A stretch of 12,102 nucleotides of DNA from Bacillota bacterium (GTDB taxonomy: Bacteria > Eremiobacterota > SpSt-956 > JAKJGF01). Positions 5,983 through 12,102 of this stretch are shown one piece after another. Each line of letters opens with the position of its first letter. Position 1 is the first letter of the stretch. The notes under the pieces are model-generated. The model saw only the letters and a list, made by a program, of their open reading frames with translations, ran no database searches and was not told the DNA's origin. The position numbers and the translations under genes are program-made. The stretch covers positions 1 to 12,102 of the forward strand of contig JAKPQU010000510.1 of the NCBI GenBank assembly GCA_029555925.1. Direction: 5' to 3'.

Positions 5983-8259
5983 TTGAAAAACATTATTGGA
6001 ACTGACATACCCAGATTTGATGCCAGAACTAAAGTAACGGGGGAAGAAAAATTTGCCATAGACTGCTATATGGAACATATGTTATGGGCAGGAGTTAAAC
6101 GGTCGGGAATTCCACATGGAAAAATAAAACATATTGATGTATCATGTGCAGAAAAAATACCCGGTGTCGTCAAAATACTTACAGGTAAAGATGTTGCCGG
6201 GACAAACAGACAGGGAATTATTCATAAAGATATGCCCGTTATTGCAGACAGTAAAGTTCGATACTCGGGTGATCCTGTAGCTCTTGTACTGGCAGAAAAT
6301 AAAGACATACTCAAAGAGGCTCTTGAAGTAATAAAAATCAATATTGAACCTTTAGAGGCAGTATTTGATACGGAACAGGCTATGAAACCTGATGCACCAT
6401 GTGTTCATGAAGAAAACAAAAACGGAAACATACTTGTTCATGGAACCATAAAAACAGGAGATGCTGAAGATTCTTTTAAAGAATGCGATGTAATCATAGA
6501 GGAAACCTTCAGAACGCCCGTACAGGCTCACGGTTTTCTGGAGACGGAAAATGGAGTGGCCTGTCAGGAAAAAGACGGAACTATTGTTATGACCGTATCC
6601 ACCCAGGCACCTTTCAGAGACAGATTTGAAATTGCCCATGCACTCGGACTTCAGGTAGAAAAAATCCGCATCATAAGCCCCTGTCTCGGAGGAGGTTTCG
6701 GAGGGAAAGACGGTTCAACAGTACAATGTCTGCTTGCTCTTGCAGCACTTAGCTCGGGAGGAAGACCTGTAAAAATGGTGTGGGACAGAGAAGAAAGTTT
6801 TCTTGGAGGGTACAAACGGCACAGGGCAACAATGCACTATAAGCTTGGAGCAAAAGACAAAACCCTTTATAGCCTCCACTGTCGTCTTTATTTTGACACA
6901 GGTGCCTATGCTCATCTGGGAGGAGAAGTTTTAGAGCTTGCCATGGAACATGCCGGAGGACCTTATAAAATCCCCAATACACTTATTGAAGGATGGTGTG
7001 TTTATACAAATAATCCTGTGGCAGGTGCCATGAGAGCCTTCGGTGTGGCACAGGTAAGTTTTGCTTTTGAAGCTATGATGAACAGAATGGCAGAAAAACT
7101 CTCTATAGATCGTCTGGAATTCCGCCTGGAACATGCTCTTAAAAAAGGAGATAAAAATTGTTCCGGAGTAACTATGACCGGCTCTACCGGTATAGCGGAA
7201 TGTCTTGAAGTAATAAAAAATCATTCCATGTGGAAAGAAAAAGAAAAATGGAAAAAAGATACGCCAGTTTTCAAACAGAGAGGAACAGGACTGGCAGCTG
7301 TATTCAATGCCGCAGGTTACGGAAAAAATGTAAGAGACAGCGCCATAGCAAAGGTAGAACTTACAGAAAAAGGTAAAATCAGAGTATATAACGGTGTTTC
7401 GGATATGGGCCAGGGAAATTCTCCGACATTTCTTCAAATAGCAGCAGAAATCCTCTCACAAAATGTCGAAGACATGGAACTCATACAGCCTGACACATCA
7501 ATTACCCATCCTTCAGGGTCTGCTTCGGCAGGCCGTACCACATATACATACGGTAATGCTCTCATAAAAGCCTGTGAACATTTAAAAGAAAGAATTATAA
7601 ACAGGGCAGGTCTTTTTCTCTTTACAGATAATGATGAGAATCTCAGATTAATACCGGGTAAAGTTGTTAATGAACAGAACGGAAGAGAAATTGCTCTGGA
7701 AAAACTCGGAATATATATGAAAGATTTCGAACGAATCTCTATAAATCACTATGTTGCACCTGTATGTAAAGAAGTTCCCTATTCTTCGGAAGGACTTATG
7801 TTCGGGTTTCCCCATATAATATTTTCCTATGGCGCTCATCTTGTATATATAGAAATAGATGAACTTACAGGACAGATAGAAATAAAAAAATATCTTGCCG
7901 TAACAGACGGAGGGCATGTGATAAATCCAGTTACATATGATCAACAGGTTCAGGGCTCTGTCACACAGGGCCTGGGCTATGCCATAATGGAAGATTTCGT
8001 TATTAAAGACGGACATGTTCTGACAGACAACCTTGCTACATACATAATACCTGGGGCTATGGATGTTCCGGACATAATTTCAATTCCTGTAAAGATAGAG
8101 GAAGAAACAGGCCCTTTCGGAATGAAAGGCATTGGAGAAGTAGGCATAAATGCCCCCCTTCCCGCTGTAAGCAATGCCATATATGATGCCTGTGGTATTC
8201 ATATGACAGAAGCACCGTTTACAGGCCAGAGAATTTTAGCGAAGAAAGACATCATATGA
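5983..8259 (+). CDS. Xanthine dehydrogenase-type molybdenum hydroxylase, large (Mo) subunit
   Basis: Protein of 758 residues holding the molybdenum cofactor of a xanthine oxidase-family enzyme, which hydroxylates a carbon (often in an N-heterocycle or aldehyde) with oxygen from water. Residues about 15-125 are the aldehyde oxidase a/b hammerhead domain (start FDARTKVTGEEKF); the rest is the cofactor-binding part. Visible motifs: TQAPF (207-211), GGGFGGKD (236-243), MRAFG (350-354, Arg351 at the position of the bovine XDH active-site Arg), DMGQG (474-478), SASAGR (513-518), and KGIGEVG (715-721), whose Glu719 is the expected catalytic base. The AYxCSFR loop of aerobic CO dehydrogenase is absent. 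The residue after GGGFGGK is Asp, where bovine XDH has Glu802, so xanthine itself is not assured. The start is TTG at 5983, supported by AAAGGAG 7 nt upstream. The stop overlaps the next start as ATGA. No cofactor-insertion (XdhC/CoxF-like) gene is present in the window. Confidence 0.9.
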   Translation: MKNIIGTDIPRFDARTKVTGEEKFAIDCYMEHMLWAGVKRSGIPHGKIKHIDVSCAEKIPGVVKILTGKDVAGTNRQGIIHKDMPVIADSKVRYSGDPVALVLAENKDILKEALEVIKINIEPLEAVFDTEQAMKPDAPCVHEENKNGNILVHGTIKTGDAEDSFKECDVIIEETFRTPVQAHGFLETENGVACQEKDGTIVMTVSTQAPFRDRFEIAHALGLQVEKIRIISPCLGGGFGGKDGSTVQCLLALAALSSGGRPVKMVWDREESFLGGYKRHRATMHYKLGAKDKTLYSLHCRLYFDTGAYAHLGGEVLELAMEHAGGPYKIPNTLIEGWCVYTNNPVAGAMRAFGVAQVSFAFEAMMNRMAEKLSIDRLEFRLEHALKKGDKNCSGVTMTGSTGIAECLEVIKNHSMWKEKEKWKKDTPVFKQRGTGLAAVFNAAGYGKNVRDSAIAKVELTEKGKIRVYNGVSDMGQGNSPTFLQIAAEILSQNVEDMELIQPDTSITHPSGSASAGRTTYTYGNALIKACEHLKERIINRAGLFLFTDNDENLRLIPGKVVNEQNGREIALEKLGIYMKDFERISINHYVAPVCKEVPYSSEGLMFGFPHIIFSYGAHLVYIEIDELTGQIEIKKYLAVTDGGHVINPVTYDQQVQGSVTQGLGYAIMEDFVIKDGHVLTDNLATYIIPGAMDVPDIISIPVKIEEETGPFGMKGIGEVGINAPLPAVSNAIYDACGIHMTEAPFTGQRILAKKDII

Positions 8260-9620
8260 ACATATCTTTTATAATAAACGGGAAAAACACTGAAATAGAT
8301 GTGCCTGCCCACAGAAGGGTAATAGATATAATAAGAGAAGATCTGGGTTTTACCGGCACAAAAGAAGGATGTGGTGCAGGCGAATGTTCTGCTTGCACCA
8401 TTCTTGTAGATAATGAAACACGCCTTTCATGTCTTATGTTAGCCCCTCAGATTGACGGAAAAAATATTATTACCATAGAAGGATTGTCTCAAAATGAAGC
8501 ATTTCATCCCCTCCAGGAAGCTTTCATTAAATACGGAGCAATTCAATGCGGTTTCTGCACACCTGGGATGGTTCTTACGGCTATGGATATACTCAAAAAA
8601 AATCCAGAACCTTCAAGAGAAGAAATAAGGAAAGGTATAAGCGGAAATCTTTGTAGATGTACAGGTTATCAAAAGATTGTAGATGCCATAGAAGCAGTGA
8701 GCAGTGAGCAGTTACCGGTTACAGGTGAGCAGGCATCAGAGAGTGGTAAAACCAGACGTCACACATCACATATTTACAGGGAAAAAATCATAAAAAAAAT
8801 ATTTATGCCGAAAAATTTAGAAGAACTATGGAAAATTTTAAAAGAAGAGCCGTCTCCATTGATTTGTGCAGGAGGAACTGATCTTCTGGCAGAAAAAAGA
8901 TATACGGAAAATACATTAATATTTATAGAAAACATTGAAAAACTTAAAGGAATAAAAGACTGCAATGAATATATATGGATCGGGGCCGGCACGACTATCA
9001 ATCAGATTATCTGTAATCCCATTATAAAAAAAGAAGTGCCATTACTCGTAAAGGCAATGAGTGAAATGGGAGGGCATAATATAAGAAACATGGCAACCAT
9101 AGGAGGGAATATCTGTAATGCCTCCCCTGCCGGAGACTGTCTTCCCCCTCTTTATCTCTTTGATACAGAACTTGAATTAATATCGGAACATTCAACAAGA
9201 AAAATTCCTGTTGAAGATTTTATAAAAGGCTCCGGTAAGACATCTTTAAAGGACGGAGAAATCCTTACAGGCATAGTCATAAAAAAACCGTCTGACTTTA
9301 ATATTCATCATTTTGAGAAAATAGGTCAGAGAAAATCTATTTCTATTTCAATTGCAAGTTTTGCAGCTCTCTTAAAAATTAATAACAGCGGAATAATCGA
9401 AAAATCCAGATTCGCCTGGGGCAGTGTGGGGCCAACAGTTATAAGATCATCTGAAATAGATGAAAAATTAAAGAATAAATTTCTGTCAATAGAAAACCTG
9501 AAGGCGGCATCGGAAATGGCAAAAAAAACTGTCATACCTGTGGATGATATAAGAGCCAGTGCAGAATACAGAAGAAATATATCAGGTAATTTAATGCTCC
9601 GCCTCTTTATATATAAATAA
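8256..9620 (+). CDS. Molybdenum hydroxylase [2Fe-2S]-FAD fusion subunit
   Basis: Protein of 454 residues carrying the electron-transfer part of the hydroxylase, passing electrons from molybdenum through two [2Fe-2S] clusters to FAD and on to an external acceptor. Residues 1-147 form the CoxS-like domain: plant-ferredoxin-type cluster ligands Cys39, Cys44, Cys47 and Cys59 (GCGAGECSAC), then the four-helix domain with Cys98, Cys101, Cys133 and Cys135 (QCGFC, LCRC). Residues about 178-454 form the CoxM-like FAD domain with ICAGGTDL (203-210), TIGGNICNASPAGD (281-294) and the C-terminal RASAEYRR (433-440). The FeS-FAD order resembles XdhA of Rhodobacter capsulatus; in many relatives the two parts are separate genes. 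The linker, residues 148-175, is polar and low-complexity and is encoded by intergenic-type repeat DNA (see 8695-8776). ATGA overlap with the large subunit indicates translational coupling and a stoichiometric complex. All cofactor ligands are present, so it is likely functional. Confidence 0.92.
   Translation: MNISFIINGKNTEIDVPAHRRVIDIIREDLGFTGTKEGCGAGECSACTILVDNETRLSCLMLAPQIDGKNIITIEGLSQNEAFHPLQEAFIKYGAIQCGFCTPGMVLTAMDILKKNPEPSREEIRKGISGNLCRCTGYQKIVDAIEAVSSEQLPVTGEQASESGKTRRHTSHIYREKIIKKIFMPKNLEELWKILKEEPSPLICAGGTDLLAEKRYTENTLIFIENIEKLKGIKDCNEYIWIGAGTTINQIICNPIIKKEVPLLVKAMSEMGGHNIRNMATIGGNICNASPAGDCLPPLYLFDTELELISEHSTRKIPVEDFIKGSGKTSLKDGEILTGIVIKKPSDFNIHHFEKIGQRKSISISIASFAALLKINNSGIIEKSRFAWGSVGPTVIRSSEIDEKLKNKFLSIENLKAASEMAKKTVIPVDDIRASAEYRRNISGNLMLRLFIYK
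8695..8776. repeat. Intergenic-type repeat embedded in frame in the FeS-FAD linker
   Basis: The DNA cagtgagcagtgagcagttaccgg at 8695-8718 carries an exact 15-nt copy (8702-8716) of the intergenic repeat at 5936-5950, followed by acaggtgagcagg and, at about 8755-8770, acgtcacacatcacat, which resembles the GCGTCAC/GCATCAC repeat at 356-384. It is translated in frame as about 28 residues (SSEQLPVTGEQ... to ...HTSHIYREK) between the last cluster-binding helix and the FAD domain. It matches no part of either enzyme domain. Confidence 0.75.
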
Positions 9621-9640
9621 ATTTGAGGAGACTAGAAATA

Positions 9641-10666
9641 ATGAAAATCAATTATGATATTACTGTAGAAGACGGACAGTCTTTTGAAATAGACCTGTTC
9701 AGATCTGAAGATGCCACAGGGATTGCCCATCTTTTCTATAAAGTATACGGGCCATCCTATCCTATAGAAACATATTATATGCCAGAAAAAATAATAGAAG
9801 AAAATCAAAAAGGAAATATTTATTCTATTGTAGCCAGGACCCAAAAAGGAGATATTATAGCTCATGGAGCCATGTATCGAAGTTCTCCTCCCAACCAGGA
9901 GCTTTATGAAGGAGGTCAATATCTGGTATTACCATCCTATAGAAAAACTTTTGCTATTTATAAAATTAACAGATATATTTTTGATATACTTATACCACGA
10001 TTAACTATTGATGGTATTTATGGCGAATCAGTATGTAACCATATTATTTCGCAGAAGATTGCATCCCGGAGCGGCACAACTGATGTGGCAATTGAAATTG
10101 ATGTCATGCCTCAGGAAACTTATACAAAAGAACAGAGTGCTTCTGGAAGAGTATCATGTATCATACAACTTCGCCCTTATAATGACAGTAAACAGGAAGT
10201 ATTTATTCCTTCTATTTACAGAAAAGAAATAGATTATATATTGAAGGATCTAAATATTCAAAGAACCATTACCTATTCAACAGAGCCAATCCCATGTGAT
10301 ATAAAAAGCAACATATCTGTTAATTTCTTCCCCTATGCCTCTGTGGGAAGGGTTAATGTTATCATGGGAGGCAGCGATTTTGATATGATTATAGAAGAGC
10401 TAGAACAAAAGGGAAGAGATATTAATACCCTTATATTTCAATTTTTTATTAATCTGGAACAACCGTGGGCAGGCAGAATAATAGAAAAACTCAGAAAAAA
10501 AGGTTATTTTTTAGGAGGTTATATACCGGCATGGTTTAAAAACGATAGTATTTTAATGCAAAAAACTCTTACCATTCCTGATTTCAACAGTATAAAACTT
10601 TATACGGAAAAAGCAAAAAAATTATTAGAAATAATAAAGAGCGATAGAGAACAACTGCCATTATAA
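9641..10666 (+). CDS. GNAT-like protein with tandem acetyltransferase-type domains
   Basis: Protein of 341 residues, last gene of the operon. Residues about 15-160 resemble a GNAT fold: IDLFRSEDATGIAHLFYKVYG with beta1-alpha1, YYMPEKI (45-51), strands IYSIVAR (60-66) and DIIAHGAMYR (71-80), then QYLVLPSYRK (93-102) at the position of the acetyl-CoA-binding V-x-P-x-x-R motif. The conserved-looking GESVCNH (128-134) and QSASGRVS (165-172) follow. Residues about 225-310 form a second GNAT-like half. The protein is paralogous to residues about 160-440 of the first gene of the operon but lacks the ATPase-like domain. The start at ATG 9641 is chosen because GAGGAG ends 10 nt upstream; a TTG at 9623 would lie on top of that site. 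It begins 20 nt after the hydroxylase stop. Acyl donor and acceptor are unknown. Confidence 0.75.
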   Translation: MKINYDITVEDGQSFEIDLFRSEDATGIAHLFYKVYGPSYPIETYYMPEKIIEENQKGNIYSIVARTQKGDIIAHGAMYRSSPPNQELYEGGQYLVLPSYRKTFAIYKINRYIFDILIPRLTIDGIYGESVCNHIISQKIASRSGTTDVAIEIDVMPQETYTKEQSASGRVSCIIQLRPYNDSKQEVFIPSIYRKEIDYILKDLNIQRTITYSTEPIPCDIKSNISVNFFPYASVGRVNVIMGGSDFDMIIEELEQKGRDINTLIFQFFINLEQPWAGRIIEKLRKKGYFLGGYIPAWFKNDSILMQKTLTIPDFNSIKLYTEKAKKLLEIIKSDREQLPL

Positions 10667-10709
10667 ATTCTTCGTTTTGCCTGACCGGTATAAAGAATAT
10701 TTTTTCCGT

Positions 10710-12102
10710 TCACTGCCCACTTTTCCATCTTCTTATTAAAGATATAAAACATGAAGAGAAACAGAAGAATCCTGCCATAAGATAGGCATTAAAAAAGCCT
10801 CTCAATAACATGTCAGCAGAAACACTGGCACGGTGGAGGCTTGCAGATGAAATATTTCCGGGAAGAGAAGAAGAAAAAACTGCTTCTAAAATACATACTC
10901 CCATAACAAGAGCCAGACTGCTTACTGTATTAAAAATCCCGGAAGCGCTGCCTTTTTTCTCCGGAGGAATAAGGCTCATAACATATTTATTATTTGGTGA
11001 CATAAACATGCCGAGTGCTACGGCAAACCATATGAGGAAAACAAAGAGATTTAAAAGACCGGGACTGTCAAGGGTAAAACAGAAGGTAATACATGAAGCA
11101 CCTGCCAGTATCATGGCAGAGGAGTAAAGATAAAAAGGATTTACTCTATCGGCCAGTCTGCCGCTTATAAGGGATGAAACAGTGTATACACAGGAAAATA
11201 CAATCAAAACTGTTCCTGCTTTTTCAGGTGTAAGACCTTTTATTAACTGCATATAAAAAGGTATGAGAATCATATGGCCTGACCGTGACATAACGGCCAG
11301 GAAAGTGGATATAATGGCAGAAGAAAAAGATTTTATTTTAAAAATAGCCAGATCCATCAGAGGTTCTTTTACTCTTTTTTCCCATAAGATAAAAATTATA
11401 AATAAAATTACCGAAACAACAAGACATGCTATAATTGTAGAAGATGTCCATCCCATCTCACCTCCCCTGTTAAGTCCATAGAGCAATAAAAAAGGAGATA
11501 AAAAACTCAGAAAAGCTCCAAATATATCAAAGTCATACAGGAAGTGGGAAGATATTTTTTTCCCTTCATCAGGTATTACTTTCCAGGAAATAATAATGGC
11601 GAGCAGACAGACAGGAACATTTACAAAAAATATCCATCTCCAGTTCAGCCAGGCAGTTATAAAACCTCCCAGGGGAGAACCTATCGTAACACCTGCTGCA
11701 GAGAAAGCTGAAATCATGCTGAAAGCCCATCCCATAATATTCGGCGGCAAAAATTTTGACATAATAGCAAAGCCTGTAACAAATAACATCGCTCCTCCGA
11801 GTCCCTGAATAACACGGGATAATATGAGCATATAAATATTAATGGAAATGCCGCAGAGAAGGCTCCCTGCTGTAAAAAATATATAGCCTGCGATAAAAAT
11901 TTTCTTTAAACCAATTTTATCCCCCACTTTCCCGAATATAAGAAGGGTGCTACTCATGATTAAAAGATAGGTCAGGAGCAGCCATGTAACAGTACCTGTG
12001 CTTACGTTAAAATAGGAAGAAATAGTAGGGAGTGAAATGCTGAGAATATAATCATCGAGCAGGGTTATAAATGCACTGAAGGAAACGCTTATTACAAGCC
12101 AG
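10710..12102 (-). CDS. DHA2-family MFS exporter (EmrB/QacA type), N-terminus outside window
   Basis: The frame runs from a TGA at 10710-10712 off the right edge (first full codon ends at 12101), giving 463 residues so far against roughly 450-500 for this 14-helix family, so only a few N-terminal residues are missing. The ATG at 11957 is not the start: the frame stays open upstream and encodes helix 1 with LLDDYILSISLPTI and the following TGTVTWLLLTYLL, typical of the family. Later motifs are the MFS motif A loop GKVGDKIGLKK, RVIQGLGGAML, and the motif C-like segment TIGSPLGGFI with RWIFFVNVP after it. Such carriers are drug:H+ antiporters expelling hydrophobic or cationic compounds; the substrate is not predictable. 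It converges on the operon with only 43 nt between stop codons, so it is transcribed from outside the window. It could export the operon's product, but opposite orientation makes this weak. Confidence 0.92.
   Translation of the reverse strand, partial: WLVISVSFSAFITLLDDYILSISLPTISSYFNVSTGTVTWLLLTYLLIMSSTLLIFGKVGDKIGLKKIFIAGYIFFTAGSLLCGISINIYMLILSRVIQGLGGAMLFVTGFAIMSKFLPPNIMGWAFSMISAFSAAGVTIGSPLGGFITAWLNWRWIFFVNVPVCLLAIIISWKVIPDEGKKISSHFLYDFDIFGAFLSFLSPFLLLYGLNRGGEMGWTSSTIIACLVVSVILFIIFILWEKRVKEPLMDLAIFKIKSFSSAIISTFLAVMSRSGHMILIPFYMQLIKGLTPEKAGTVLIVFSCVYTVSSLISGRLADRVNPFYLYSSAMILAGASCITFCFTLDSPGLLNLFVFLIWFAVALGMFMSPNNKYVMSLIPPEKKGSASGIFNTVSSLALVMGVCILEAVFSSSLPGNISSASLHRASVSADMLLRGFFNAYLMAGFFCFSSCFISLIRRWKSGQ

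Noticed and set aside
6931..7437. 168-residue minus-strand open frame
   Set aside because: It is antisense to the conserved Mo-subunit coding sequence, has a Cys/Phe/His-rich shadow composition and no family resemblance.
9623..9640. TTG start for the second GNAT-like protein
   Set aside because: The TTG overlaps the GAGGAG that serves the ATG at 9641, so no ribosome site would remain upstream.
10666..10706. Bidirectional terminator between the operon and the MFS gene
   Set aside because: Only a 6-bp A+T stem (attctt/aagaat) with a 20-nt loop precedes the T-run; too weak to claim.
10810..11127. 105-residue plus-strand open frame opposite the MFS gene
   Set aside because: It is the complement of clear MFS membrane helices and has no motif or ribosome site.
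11957..11957. MFS gene starting at the ATG at 11957 (complete gene)
   Set aside because: The frame stays open to the window edge and encodes recognisable helix 1 of DHA2 transporters, so the gene is cut by the window.

Overview
The window comes from an A+T-rich bacterium (by eye well over 60% A+T in genes, more between genes). Two predicted lipoproteins with lipobox signals and frequent AGA/ATA/GGA codons fit many bacteria. A molybdenum hydroxylase, a remnant of a cobalamin-binding radical-SAM gene and GNAT-like proteins of a type I associate with Desulfobacterota-like anaerobes point loosely to an anaerobic or sediment organism, but I cannot name the lineage. The intergenic DNA carries degenerate short repeats of the GCGTCAC and GTGAGTAGTGAATAG/CAGTGAGCAGTTACC types.

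Layout. 1-406 is non-coding and repeat-bearing. 407-1486 encodes an MsrA-MsrB fusion with a lipoprotein signal. 1487-1715 holds a long imperfect hairpin and a candidate promoter. 1716-3035 encodes a lipoprotein of about 12 TPR units, one of them missing 10 residues. 3036-3525 holds a perfect 20-bp hairpin, a decayed minus-strand B12-binding radical-SAM gene fragment and a near-consensus sigma-70-type promoter (TTGACA-17-TAAAAT) facing right.

3526-10666 looks like one five-gene plus-strand operon read from that promoter: (1) a protein joining an RsbW-like ATPase fold to two GNAT-like domains, (2) a HisC-type PLP aminotransferase overlapping it by 14 nt, (3) the large molybdenum-cofactor subunit of a xanthine dehydrogenase-type hydroxylase, (4) its partner, a [2Fe-2S]-FAD fusion joined by an ATGA overlap, and (5) a second GNAT-like protein sharing the tandem GNAT architecture of the first. 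10710-12102 is a convergent, minus-strand DHA2-type (14-helix) MFS exporter whose N-terminus runs off the window.

Working idea (inference): the operon makes or modifies a small molecule by transamination, molybdenum-dependent hydroxylation and possibly acyl transfer, with the ATPase-like domain as sensor or regulator. The substrate cannot be read from the sequence. The best-supported oddities are the two diverged GNAT paralogues bracketing the enzyme genes, an intergenic-type repeat sitting in frame in the linker between the [2Fe-2S] and FAD domains, and the frameshifted radical-SAM remnant in front of the operon.
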